From positions 1 to 13,625 of the forward strand of contig JBJYWI010000049.1 in NCBI GenBank assembly GCA_046259385.1: DNA of 13,625 bases, in the 5' to 3' direction. The first letter of the stretch is position 1, and each line of letters opens with the position of its first letter. A program made the position numbers and the translations under genes. The notes beneath the pieces were generated by a model, which saw only the letters and a program-made list of their open reading frames with translations, did no database searches and was not told the origin of the DNA. This DNA is from CAVWDI01 sp046259385 (GTDB taxonomy: Bacteria; Chloroflexota; Anaerolineae; Anaerolineales; UBA4823). Shown here piece by piece: positions 5,459-13,501 of this stretch.

Positions 5459-6646
5459 TCAAAATTCATAAACATGCCCCCCGATTTTCTCAGATTTACT
5501 GACCTTACGAAAAATGATTAACATAAATCCGAGCGCAGCCAATACGGTGCCCAGGATAACCGCAATAAAACTGCCCGGGCCAAGCCAAGTAATAAGCTGT
5601 CCAATCGTCCACGGCACAGACATTGCGCCCAAACTGGCGCCCACCAGAAACCAGCTGGTTATCCTGCTTGTGGCTCCTATCCACTCTCCAGTAAAAGTCA
5701 AAGTAGTTGGGAATATCGATCCCATAAATAAACCTGCCGCTCCAATTCCAATCCAGAGCACAGATTCTGAACCGGGAAACAGCAGTATTAAGCTGACACT
5801 AGCGATACAACCGGCAAAATCAGCAATCAAGATTGTTCTCGGACGGATGTGTGCGTACAGTGGGATGACAATTAGACGGCCAATCGTAATAAAAATCCAG
5901 AATAAGGAATTTAGAAATGCGGCTGAAACTTCTCCTGCCAACCCCTGTTGTATTGAATAGGTGTAAATCCAGGATTGGATTCCAGCTTCAGCTCCTACAT
6001 AAAGAAAGAAAAATGCAGACACCAAAATAATTAAAAAACGAATCCCATGAACGGTTTCTTCTTTCTCATCCCTCACCTCTGAGCCAGGGCTCTTCAGAAA
6101 CACAAGCCAAATGACAGGTAAAAGGATAAATACTGAAATGGTCCATAAAGGCAGCCGCAGGCCTCCCGCCATCAATAAGCGCACAAACAGGATCGGGGTA
6201 ATAAACGCTCCAAGCCCAAAGAAGACGTGCAGCCCATTCATATACGGGCCTACTCGCTGGCGATAGATCCACACAATCAGAGTGTTGCCGCCGACATCAA
6301 GGTTGCCGGATACGAGTCCTAGGAAGAACATAATCAATGCCAGTTGCCATAATGCTTTTGATACAGGTACTAGGGCTGTGAACAATGCCATCAAAACAAG
6401 CATTAAACCCATAACCGGATGTCCCTTCCGCTTGTCGAATGACCGACCGCCAATTAGAATCCCACACAGAACCCCTGCATAACGGCCAATAAAAACAAAA
6501 CTGATCTCGCCTAACCCGACTTTCACATGTTCTGCAAGATTGGGGAGCGCTGGACCCAGCCAGGATGCTGAAATCCCGATTGCCAGAAAAATATTGAAAT
6601 AAGCTGCAGTCGTTGCGATCCGCCAGACGCGGTTACTTAATTTCAT
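5459..6646 (-). CDS. Major facilitator superfamily transporter, MFSD4/NaGLT1-like
   Basis: A 395-residue integral membrane protein with about twelve hydrophobic helices, the usual MFS length. The helix 2-3 loop carries a motif-A-like GGRSFDKRKGHP (66-77). The segment LDVGGNTLIVW (116-126) followed by RVGPYMNGLHVFFGLGAF resembles the sugar transporter branch that includes the FHS fucose permease and animal MFSD4/NaGLT1 proteins, so a sugar or related polyol is a reasonable guess for the substrate; the exact substrate cannot be read from sequence. The C-terminus is a short charged tail. ATG 6646 has no recognisable Shine-Dalgarno site. The gene is followed on the same strand by the small secreted protein gene. 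Its substrate is not suggested by the neighbours. Confidence 0.85.
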   Translation of the reverse strand: MKLSNRVWRIATTAAYFNIFLAIGISASWLGPALPNLAEHVKVGLGEISFVFIGRYAGVLCGILIGGRSFDKRKGHPVMGLMLVLMALFTALVPVSKALWQLALIMFFLGLVSGNLDVGGNTLIVWIYRQRVGPYMNGLHVFFGLGAFITPILFVRLLMAGGLRLPLWTISVFILLPVIWLVFLKSPGSEVRDEKEETVHGIRFLIILVSAFFFLYVGAEAGIQSWIYTYSIQQGLAGEVSAAFLNSLFWIFITIGRLIVIPLYAHIRPRTILIADFAGCIASVSLILLFPGSESVLWIGIGAAGLFMGSIFPTTLTFTGEWIGATSRITSWFLVGASLGAMSVPWTIGQLITWLGPGSFIAVILGTVLAALGFMLIIFRKVSKSEKIGGHVYEF

Positions 6647-6797
6647 TTCATATTGGATTTATTGTTCGAGCAAGTAGGCAGAGCCGCATCTCCCCAATCC
6701 TTTTTTTTAAAGCTGACAAAATTTGCTAAACAAGAATTAAGACAATCATTTTTCCCGAATAAATTAGACCATGATTTCATTATATAAATTCCTAAAA

Positions 6798-7178
6798 TTA
6801 CCAAGCTGCTTTCCTTAAACAAAATGGGAAAATTTGATCGGGATAACAGGAAGCAGTTCGATGATTGGTACAAATTGTAAGATATTTTGCATCTCTCACC
6901 TCAATCAGAAAGGAGAGATCATTGCCAAAATGAATTTCAATTGTATCATCCTGAAGCAACATTATCTGCGTGATGGTTTTGTATCTATTCGTGAAATATT
7001 GAAGTCGCAGCACAGATAAAGAATTATCTTCACCCCATTTAAAGCGACTTAATATCTTCTGTCTATTTTGTAGATTCGATTGGTAGAATACTGCTGTTGG
7101 TGTACTTAAAATTAATCGAGTATGCCCTATGTGGTAGTTTCCATAATCAACCATGAAGATGAGGCTGGTAATATACAT
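6798..7178 (-). CDS. Doubtful hypothetical protein
   Basis: A minus-strand frame of 126 residues from ATG 7178; an ATG at 7154 is an alternative. No convincing ribosome site precedes either. The middle part looks protein-like, with alternating polar and hydrophobic residues (TQIMLLQDDTIEIHFGNDL, then LIEVRDAKYLTI) suggestive of beta strands. The two ends look random. It matches no family I know. It could be a small real gene, the remains of one, or chance. Confidence 0.3.
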   Translation of the reverse strand: MYITSLIFMVDYGNYHIGHTRLILSTPTAVFYQSNLQNRQKILSRFKWGEDNSLSVLRLQYFTNRYKTITQIMLLQDDTIEIHFGNDLSFLIEVRDAKYLTICTNHRTASCYPDQIFPFCLRKAAW

Positions 7179-7242
7179 AATTTCTTGCTTGACGCGAATT
7201 TAATCGACCTGATTGGTTCCGCGATTGTCTGCTAAGATAAGA

Positions 7243-7316
7243 GTGGATAAATCCACATTGAGAACGAAACCCACATTCTCTCTGAGACCTAAACACAGTT
7301 ACGGTAGGATTTATCG
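7243..7316 (+). other. Cluster of inverted and direct repeats upstream of deoC
   Basis: GTGGAT and ATCCAC (7243-7248, 7251-7256) form a short palindrome. GATAAATCC (7246-7254) also pairs perfectly with GGATTTATC (7308-7316), enclosing a smaller hairpin of GAGAA (7261-7265) with TTCTC (7277-7281). CCACATT occurs twice, at 7253-7259 and 7272-7278. This could be an operator region or a folded leader for deoC, about 125 bases upstream of its start. It resembles no riboswitch I recognise. Confidence 0.3.
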
Positions 7317-7440
7317 GGTTTGGATGGGAAATCGCTTGAAGATCTTGACTCCACATAGGATTGAACCTTATTAAAAGGTGTAAAATTTAATTTCAAATAT
7401 ACAAATCTTTATGACTAATATTGACTAAGAGGATAATTGT

Positions 7441-8403
7441 ATGGCTTCCACAAACAGTCGCAATCCTGGAATGCCGCTCGATCTTGATTGGGTGATGGCT
7501 GCCCGGATAAACCGCAGTGCTGTTGAACGGCGAACGAGGTCGCTCCCGAAAAGACGCTCAGTAAAAAAGGAATGGCAAGCTGCCTGGCTGTTGCGCGCCA
7601 TTACCTGTATTGATCTGACCACCCTTTCAGGAGACGATACTCCCGGTAGGGTAAAACGCCTGTGCGCAAAGGCCAGACAGCCTGTTCGACCAGATATGCT
7701 TGCATCGCTGGGGATGGCTGACCAGAATATCACTGTCGGTGCGGTTTGCGTTTATCCCAATAGAGTTAGAGATGCGGTTGAAGCGCTTAAAGGATCAGAC
7801 ATCCCGGTTGCCTCTGTGGCAACCGGTTTCCCTGCCGGTCAAACTCCGCTGCCTCAGAGAATCGCTGAAATCGAACAGGCGATTGAAGCTGGAGCGCGCG
7901 AAATAGATATCGTCATCAACCGTACCCACGTTTTGACCGGAAATTGGGAAGAGCTCTACCTCGAAATCAAGCAGTTCCGGAAGACCTGCGGCGAAGCCGC
8001 TCACATGAAGTCCATCCTGGCGACCGGCGATCTCGCCACGCTGAAGCAGGTCTACCAAGCCAGCTTGGTGGCAATGATGGCGGGTTCTGATTTTATTAAA
8101 ACCTCGACCGGCAAGGAATCAATTAACGCCACCCTTGAATTCGGATTGGTGATGACACGCGCAATCCGGGAATACCTTTACCGCACCGGTTACAGGGTAG
8201 GCTTTAAACCTGCTGGTGGAATCAGCAAAGCCAAACAAACTCTGGCCTGGTTAGCGCTTATGAAAGAGGAACTGGGCGTTGAATGGACAAAACCAGACCT
8301 GTTCCGTATCGGTGCCAGCGGCTTGCTGGCTGATATTGAACGTCAGCTCTATCACTATATCACCGGGCACTATGCTGCAAGGCATCACATGCCGCTGGGA
8401 TGA
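7441..8403 (+). CDS. deoC: Deoxyribose-phosphate aldolase (long, animal-like form)
   Basis: A 320-residue class I aldolase that cleaves 2-deoxy-D-ribose-5-phosphate to acetaldehyde and glyceraldehyde-3-phosphate in deoxynucleoside breakdown. The Schiff-base lysine is K220 in SDFIKTSTGKE. The proton-relay lysine is K256 in GFKPAGG, and the partner Asp is D156 in EIDIVIN. The sequence HMKSILATGDL and VYQASLVAMMAGSDFIKTST match the longer DERA type of animals and some bacteria (about 318 residues) and not the 250-260-residue E. coli form; the extra length is a charged N-terminal region. ATG 7441 follows AGAGGA at about seven bases. The next gene, an ALDH16-type dehydrogenase, starts 59 bases downstream on the same strand, so the two are probably co-transcribed and can remove the acetaldehyde produced. 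GC content is clearly higher than in the flanks. Confidence 0.96.
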   Translation: MASTNSRNPGMPLDLDWVMAARINRSAVERRTRSLPKRRSVKKEWQAAWLLRAITCIDLTTLSGDDTPGRVKRLCAKARQPVRPDMLASLGMADQNITVGAVCVYPNRVRDAVEALKGSDIPVASVATGFPAGQTPLPQRIAEIEQAIEAGAREIDIVINRTHVLTGNWEELYLEIKQFRKTCGEAAHMKSILATGDLATLKQVYQASLVAMMAGSDFIKTSTGKESINATLEFGLVMTRAIREYLYRTGYRVGFKPAGGISKAKQTLAWLALMKEELGVEWTKPDLFRIGASGLLADIERQLYHYITGHYAARHHMPLG

Positions 8404-8462
8404 GAAATTAGTCTTTGACTTACTTTGCATGATTTGACAAAAGTACGGTATTGGAGATCTAT

Positions 8463-10910
8463 ATGAAATTATCAGAAATCTTCGTATCAATGGATTACGG
8501 TCCGGCTCCTGAATCCCCCGCCGCTGTTGAGGCCTGGCTTGACGAGCACGGCCGCGATTTTGGTCTTTTCATTAATAATGAATGGGTGCATCCAGAAAAA
8601 GTGGAAACCTACCCCAGTTTCAATCCCGCGACCGGCGAGCAGCTTGCTTTAACAACCCAGGCGGGACAGGAAGAAATTAATCTGGCTGTACAAGCAGCCA
8701 GGACAGCCTTCGAGAACTGGAGTGGTACACCCGGCATCATACGCGCCCGCTATCTTTACGCAATCGCCCGCAACATCCAGAAACACCACCGCATACTGGC
8801 GGTCCTCGAATCGATGGATAACGGTAAGCCTATCCGTGAGTCACGCGATATCGATGTGCCCTTGTTAGCCCGGCATTTCTATTATCACGCCGGTTGGGCA
8901 CAGCTTATGGATTCGGAGCTGAAAGATTACCAGGCAGTTGGTGTTGTTGGGCAGATCATCCCCTGGAATTTTCCGCTGCTGATGCTGGCATGGAAGATCG
9001 CGCCGGCGATTGCGATGGGAAATACGGTTGTGCTCAAACCCGCCTCCTACACCAGGCTCAGCGCACTGCTCTTTGCAGAAGTGGTGGCAGAAACGGGTCT
9101 ACCGCCAGGGGTGGTAAATGTGATCACAGGCAGCAGTAAAGCCGGATCGATGCTGGTTGAACATCCGGACGTGGATAAGATCGCTTTCACCGGGTCAACC
9201 GATGTCGGGCGCATACTCCGCCGTCAGACTGCTGGTACTGGTAAAAAGTTGTCCTTGGAGCTGGGTGGAAAATCCCCATTTATCGTTTTTGAGGATGCCG
9301 ACCTTGACAGCGCGGTCGAAGGGGTGGTGGATGCGATCTGGTTCAACCAGGGCCAGGTGTGCTGTGCCGGGTCACGCTTGCTGGTCCAGGAAAACATCGC
9401 AGACCGTTTCCTGGAAAAACTAAAACGGCGCATGGGCACAATGCGGGTAGGGGACCCGCTGGATAAGTGCATCGACATGGGCGCTATTGTCGATCAGTCC
9501 CAGTGGGACACGGTTGACGGCTGGGTTAAGACCGGTGTTGATGAAGGTGGCGAGATGTTCCAGCCGGATATTGAGCTGCCCGCCAGAGGACTCTTCTATA
9601 AACCAACCCTGATCAGCAATGTAGAGCCAGCCGCGGAGGTCGCGCAGGAGGAAATCTTCGGCCCGGTGCTGGTATCGCTTACATTCCGTAGCCCTGAGGA
9701 AGCGGTCGCACTGGCGAACAACACCCGCTACGGGCTTGCCGCCAGTGTGTGGAGCGACAATGTCAACCTGGCTCTTGACACCGCCAGCAAAATCAAGGCT
9801 GGATCGCTGTGGGTCAACAGCACAAACCTGTTCGATGCAGCCGCCGGGTTCGGGGGGTACCGAGAGAGTGGATTTGGCCGCGAAGGCGGACGGGAAGGCC
9901 TGTTTGAATATCTGCGTCCAGCCTGGCAGGCTCGGCCGCGCCCGGACTTCAAGCGACCAAACGGGGGCGAAATGGAGGCTGATTGGGGTGTGCACACGCC
10001 CGCCCGCCCGACCTTGCCCACAGGCGAGAAGGCGGGTTGGGATGAAGATCTGGATATCGACCGCACCCCTAAGATGTACATCGGCGGAAAACAGGTCCGG
10101 CCGGATGGTCACTACACTCAGGCAGTGCTGAATCCGAAGGGTGTAGTAGTCGGTCAGGTTGGAGACGGCAACCGCAAGGATATCCGAGACGCGGTCGAAG
10201 CCGCACATGCAGCCCACCTGGCGAAACCCGGCTGGGCTATGCGCCATGGCTACAACCGGGCTCAGATTTTGTATTTTATCGCTGAAAATCTATATGCGCG
10301 CAGAGATGAATTTATGGTGCGCATTCGGGAAATGACCGGACAAGGCGTCAAAACCACTCAATCTGAGGTCGATTTATCTGTAGAAAGATTGTTCACTTAC
10401 GCTTCCTGGGCGGACAAGTACGGCGGGAGTGTGCAGGAAACCACTTTGCGCGGAATCACAGTTGCTGTCAATGAACCGGTTGGCGTGATCGGTATCGCCT
10501 GCCCTGAAAATTATCCGCTCCTGGGATTTGTTTCACTGATGGGGCCGGCAATCGCCCGCGGTAATACGGTTGTGATGATACCCAGTCAGAAATTTCCGCT
10601 GAGCGCCACGGATTTCTTTCAGGTGCTGGATACCTCCGATGTTCCAGGCGGCGTGGTCAACATCGTCACCGGGCAGCGGGATCATCTGGTAAAAACGCTT
10701 ATCCAACATGAAGACGTTGACTCAGTGTGGTATTTTGGCACTGCCCTGGGCAGTTATTATGTCGAGTATGAATCGGCTGCCAATATGAAGCGTACCTGGG
10801 TGGATTACGGGATTGAACGCGACTGGATCGATCCTGAACAGGGTCAGGGACACGAGTTCCTGCATGAAGCGACCCAGGTCAAGAACATCTGGGTGCCTAC
10901 CGGGGAGTGA
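8463..10910 (+). CDS. ALDH16-family aldehyde dehydrogenase with C-terminal pseudo-ALDH domain
   Basis: An 815-residue NAD(P)-dependent aldehyde dehydrogenase. ATG 8463 is preceded by GGAG six bases upstream. Domain one (about 35-490) is complete: IPWNFPLL with the conserved Asn, cofactor-binding Lys in VVLKPAS, GSTDVGR, general base E266 in LELGGKSP, and nucleophile C300 in FNQGQVCCAG, with the usual 34-residue spacing. EEIFGPV and the FGGYRESGFGREGG end follow. Domain two (about 535-790) repeats the cofactor half of the fold (VGVIGIACPENYPLL, later VVMIPSQ, GGVVNIVTG) but lacks both the Glu and Cys motifs, so it is a pseudoenzyme half. This two-part layout and length define ALDH16, known from animals and bacteria; the bacterial type keeps the catalytic Cys, as here. 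With deoC upstream, acetaldehyde is the likely substrate (inference). Confidence 0.93.
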   Translation: MKLSEIFVSMDYGPAPESPAAVEAWLDEHGRDFGLFINNEWVHPEKVETYPSFNPATGEQLALTTQAGQEEINLAVQAARTAFENWSGTPGIIRARYLYAIARNIQKHHRILAVLESMDNGKPIRESRDIDVPLLARHFYYHAGWAQLMDSELKDYQAVGVVGQIIPWNFPLLMLAWKIAPAIAMGNTVVLKPASYTRLSALLFAEVVAETGLPPGVVNVITGSSKAGSMLVEHPDVDKIAFTGSTDVGRILRRQTAGTGKKLSLELGGKSPFIVFEDADLDSAVEGVVDAIWFNQGQVCCAGSRLLVQENIADRFLEKLKRRMGTMRVGDPLDKCIDMGAIVDQSQWDTVDGWVKTGVDEGGEMFQPDIELPARGLFYKPTLISNVEPAAEVAQEEIFGPVLVSLTFRSPEEAVALANNTRYGLAASVWSDNVNLALDTASKIKAGSLWVNSTNLFDAAAGFGGYRESGFGREGGREGLFEYLRPAWQARPRPDFKRPNGGEMEADWGVHTPARPTLPTGEKAGWDEDLDIDRTPKMYIGGKQVRPDGHYTQAVLNPKGVVVGQVGDGNRKDIRDAVEAAHAAHLAKPGWAMRHGYNRAQILYFIAENLYARRDEFMVRIREMTGQGVKTTQSEVDLSVERLFTYASWADKYGGSVQETTLRGITVAVNEPVGVIGIACPENYPLLGFVSLMGPAIARGNTVVMIPSQKFPLSATDFFQVLDTSDVPGGVVNIVTGQRDHLVKTLIQHEDVDSVWYFGTALGSYYVEYESAANMKRTWVDYGIERDWIDPEQGQGHEFLHEATQVKNIWVPTGE

Positions 10911-10947
10911 AACCTTTTTGTTATCCGTTTTTATATCATCAAAGGTT
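10911..10947 (+). terminator. Weak candidate terminator hairpin
   Basis: Directly after the ALDH16 stop, AACCTTT (10911-10917) pairs perfectly with AAAGGTT (10941-10947), but the loop is 23 bases and no T run follows. It is a possible 3' end structure and not a classic intrinsic terminator. Confidence 0.25.
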
Positions 10948-11012
10948 GAGACTAAAGTTAACTATATATTGTTTCGATGTTTTTTTTTCGAATCAAGCAA
11001 GATAAAGAGGCA

Positions 11013-11040
11013 ATTACATTATTTTTATAAAAAGTATAAT
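11013..11040 (+). promoter_or_regulatory. Promoter positioned for a leaderless transcript
   Basis: A consensus TATAAT at 11035-11040 is preceded by ATTACA (11013-11018; four of six -35 bases) with a 16-base spacer. The ATG at 11048 lies seven bases after the -10, so transcription should begin at or next to the start codon. No Shine-Dalgarno site is within reach; the nearest AGAGG is about 40 bases upstream. Confidence 0.55.
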
Positions 11041-11047
11041 GGTGTCC

Positions 11048-12340
11048 ATGAAAAAAATTGGTTCTATCCTGATAAATTTCACTGCTATCTTGAGCATATT
11101 TCCTTTTCTGCGGTCGAAAAATCGTTCAGCTAATATATTGTTGTGGGTTCCAAAGATATTCGCGGGAGCTTTATCCAGCATCACTGCTTTGATTTGTGGA
11201 TTAGGAAGTGTATTAGGTGTGATCCGCCGCGATTGGAAACTTACGGGAGCTGGATTACTTGGATTCAGCTTTTCTTTGAAGTATTTAAACAGGATTCCCA
11301 AGTCGCAGGATTTATTTGCAGATGCATTTGGTACGGGTTGGCAGGAACAAATTCCCAATATTCAGAGCTCCAAATTACCAGCCCATAATTGGTCGCTGGT
11401 GAGGCTACCGCCAGGCGGCGCTGTTTTTCAGCGAAACCTGGTGGTTGGTAAGAGTATTAAAACAGGCAAGCCTTTGCTGGCTGATCTTTGGCAACCCAAG
11501 CCGGAAATGCCATGCTCAGGATTGGGGGTGATCTATGCCCACGGCAGCGGCTGGAGACTTGGGGACAAAGACCTCGGCACGCGCACTTTTTTCCGGCATC
11601 TGGCTGGACAAGGTCATGTGGTGCTCGATCTCGCGTACACTCTTTGGCCACAGGCGGATGTCAAAGATATGGTTACCGAGATTTACCAGGCTATCTTATG
11701 GTTGAAGGAGAACAGTACTGATTTTGGGGTGAAACAGGAGAGAATTGTGCTGATGGGAGGCTCTGCAGGAGGGCAATTAGTTCTGACCGCCGCCTATTCG
11801 CCCAATAACCCAGATTTCCTTCCATCCAAAGATTCCGGTGATACAACGGTGCGAGGTGTTGTCGCTTTCTACCCGCCAGTGGATTTTATTGCTCAATATA
11901 AAGATAATCAAGAGCAATTGCAGAAAAAACCTAATGCGATAGACCATACGGCGATAAATTTTTTGACCAGTCTGTTTATGATGCGGGCTGAATACTTCAA
12001 AAGAGGCCGCAGGGATTATATTGAATCTCCTAACTATATTGGGATGATAATAGGAGCAGATCTCAAAGAAGATCCTGAGCTTTACCAGTTGCTTTCACCG
12101 ATAAATCACGTGGGTCCGCACTGCCCACCCACCTTGATTCTTCAAGGAAGTGACGACTGTCTTGTTTCGGTTCAAACCGTACGGAGGATGCACCAAGACC
12201 TGCAAGCCGCGGGTGTACCTGCTATTTTAGTTGAATTTCCCCACACCGAGCACGGTTTTGACCTGATATTTCCGCAAATATCACCCGTGGCACATTCTGC
12301 GCTAAGTGATGTTGAGCATTTTTTAGCTCTATTAGTATAA
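11048..12340 (+). CDS. Membrane-anchored alpha/beta hydrolase (esterase/lipase-like)
   Basis: A 430-residue protein from ATG 11048; ATG 11039 would add three residues but overlaps the -10 element. The N-terminal 80 residues carry one or two hydrophobic helices (about 29-58 and 64-78) that should anchor it in the membrane. The catalytic domain has the oxyanion motif HGSGW (165-169), the nucleophile elbow GGSAGG with S239, Asp in GSDDCLV (D370, G-x-x-D spacing) and His in TEHGFD (H402), so the triad is complete. The HG-x-GW box and GGSAGG elbow place it near the hormone-sensitive-lipase/BD-FAE type of carboxylesterases. A probable lid or insert lies between FYPPVDFIAQYK and the LLSPINHV stretch. 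The substrate is unknown; an ester of a lipid or polysaccharide is plausible. It is transcribed from its own promoter. Confidence 0.88.
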   Translation: MKKIGSILINFTAILSIFPFLRSKNRSANILLWVPKIFAGALSSITALICGLGSVLGVIRRDWKLTGAGLLGFSFSLKYLNRIPKSQDLFADAFGTGWQEQIPNIQSSKLPAHNWSLVRLPPGGAVFQRNLVVGKSIKTGKPLLADLWQPKPEMPCSGLGVIYAHGSGWRLGDKDLGTRTFFRHLAGQGHVVLDLAYTLWPQADVKDMVTEIYQAILWLKENSTDFGVKQERIVLMGGSAGGQLVLTAAYSPNNPDFLPSKDSGDTTVRGVVAFYPPVDFIAQYKDNQEQLQKKPNAIDHTAINFLTSLFMMRAEYFKRGRRDYIESPNYIGMIIGADLKEDPELYQLLSPINHVGPHCPPTLILQGSDDCLVSVQTVRRMHQDLQAAGVPAILVEFPHTEHGFDLIFPQISPVAHSALSDVEHFLALLV

Positions 12341-12380
12341 ATCAAATTTTTTCAAATATTTAAGCCTTCTCCCATCTTCG

Positions 12381-12424
12381 GATTTTAAAATCTGACCAGA
12401 TGATCATCATGGGTTGGATATAAT
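12381..12424 (+). promoter_or_regulatory. Promoter region with two perfect palindromes upstream of the SDR gene
   Basis: A TATAAT lies at 12419-12424. Just upstream are two perfect palindromes, GATTTTAAAATC (12381-12392) and GATGATCATC (12399-12408), where a -35 and regulator would sit. No good -35 is found at 16-18 bases. The implied leader is roughly 55 bases before the ATG at 12488. Such AT-rich palindromes can occur by chance, so operator function is only suggested. Confidence 0.4.
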
Positions 12425-12487
12425 TATGGAATTACGTTTCTGAAAGAACTAATCTTTGAAACAAAATAGAACTAAAAGGTTTCTGAT

Positions 12488-13486
12488 ATGACAGTGGTAG
12501 TTACCGGCGCAAATGGACATGTAGGCGCAAATCTTGTGCGCACATTGCTTGAAGAAGGGCGCAGTGTGCGAGCCCTGGTTTATAAAGACCGCCGAGCGCT
12601 TGAGGGCTTGAATGTTGAGGAATTTGCTGCCGATGTCAGTGATCCAGAATCGTTGTGCCGCGCATTCGAGGGGGCCGAAGTTGTTTACCATTTAGCAGCT
12701 TATGTTTCAATTCATATGTATGAGTGGCCGATATGCAAAGCGGTAAACTTGATTGGAACACGCAATGTTGTGAATGCATGTCTGCATACTAGTGTGCGGC
12801 GCTTAATCCACTGCAGCAGCCTGGCTGCATTTGAACAAAAACCTCTGGATGTTCCGGTAGATGAAACCCGGGGACTGATCGCGGTCGAAGCCGAGCACCA
12901 TCCTCCGTATGACCGTTCAAAAGCGGGCGGCGAGATTGAAGTCCGGAAAGGGATTGCAAAAGGTCTGGATGCAGTTATCGTTAATCCTACCGCGATAGTC
13001 GGTCCTTACGACTTTCGACCATCGCATTTTGGCAAAGGTGTTATGGATTTCCTGAACCGCAAGATACCTGCCGGGATTGCCGGCGGTGTCGATTTTGTGG
13101 ATGCGAGGGATGTCGTGATTGGAGCTACGAGAGCTGAAAAAAGGGCACCGTCAGGCGAAAAGTATCTTTTATCCGGACACTGGCACTCACTCACTGAGCT
13201 TTTTAATATGATGGCGGAGATTTCCGGGGTATCTGCACCCCGTTTGCAGATACCAATGTGGTTAGCCCACCTGGTCCTTCCCTTTGTACCTTATTACGAC
13301 AGGGTGAGAGGCAATACCCCTCGTCTTACCAGAGCGACGCTGCTTGAATTGCGGAGCAATAAAAATCAGAGTCATGAAAAAGCAACCCATGAACTGGACT
13401 ACCACCCCCGACCATTATACGAGACATTGGCTGACACTATCAACTGGTTCAGAAGCAATGGTTTTATCGACACCCAGGACATTTAA
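12488..13486 (+). CDS. Extended SDR, NAD-dependent epimerase/3beta-hydroxysteroid dehydrogenase-like
   Basis: A 332-residue cytoplasmic NAD(P)-dependent oxidoreductase. The Rossmann nucleotide motif TGANGHVG (6-13) stands at the N-terminus, D49 in ADVSD follows the third strand, HLAA is at 68-71, and the catalytic set is S110/S111 with Y141 and K145 in PPYDRSKAGGE. FVDARDVV (203-210) is the usual extended-SDR substrate-domain strand. The pattern fits the dihydroflavonol-4-reductase/3beta-hydroxysteroid dehydrogenase/HpnA-like group and not a sugar-nucleotide epimerase of the GalE type. ATG 12488 is preceded by AAAGG at seven bases. A 5alpha-reductase-like gene starts 15 bases downstream, so both may act on the same steroid-like or isoprenoid substrate (inference). 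The exact substrate cannot be set from sequence. Confidence 0.88.
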   Translation: MTVVVTGANGHVGANLVRTLLEEGRSVRALVYKDRRALEGLNVEEFAADVSDPESLCRAFEGAEVVYHLAAYVSIHMYEWPICKAVNLIGTRNVVNACLHTSVRRLIHCSSLAAFEQKPLDVPVDETRGLIAVEAEHHPPYDRSKAGGEIEVRKGIAKGLDAVIVNPTAIVGPYDFRPSHFGKGVMDFLNRKIPAGIAGGVDFVDARDVVIGATRAEKRAPSGEKYLLSGHWHSLTELFNMMAEISGVSAPRLQIPMWLAHLVLPFVPYYDRVRGNTPRLTRATLLELRSNKNQSHEKATHELDYHPRPLYETLADTINWFRSNGFIDTQDI

Positions 13487-13501
13487 TTTTTACCGCTGAG
13501 T

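Larger units (their letters stand above)
6647..7440. other. Long poorly coding gap between MFS gene and deoC
   Basis: About 790 AT-rich bases separate the divergent MFS and deoC genes, so both promoters should lie here. I see no confident -35/-10 pair. A doubtful ORF occupies 6798-7178 on the minus strand, and inverted and direct repeats occur at 7243-7316; both are listed separately. Other short frames on both strands lack start signals and look like chance. Confidence 0.5.

Noticed and set aside
6643..6873. 76-codon minus-strand frame overlapping the start of the MFS gene
   Set aside because: No ribosome site, Ser/Asn/Cys-rich random-looking product, overlap with two other frames.
7122..7235. 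37-codon plus-strand frame starting MPYVVVSIINHEDEAGN
   Set aside because: No ribosome site and too short to separate from chance; overlaps another doubtful frame on the opposite strand.
7147..7356. 69-codon minus-strand frame upstream of deoC
   Set aside because: Composition looks random and the region is better described by repeats; only a weak AAGG precedes the ATG.
8404..8462. Separate promoter for the ALDH16 gene (TTGACA near 8434)
   Set aside because: A properly spaced -10 would fall on the ribosome site and start codon, so co-transcription with deoC is simpler.
9420..10247. Long open frames antisense to the ALDH16 gene (9420-10247 and 9728-10081)
   Set aside because: They lie wholly within a well-supported gene in GC-rich DNA, where antisense frames stay open by codon bias; the products resemble no protein and have no start signals.
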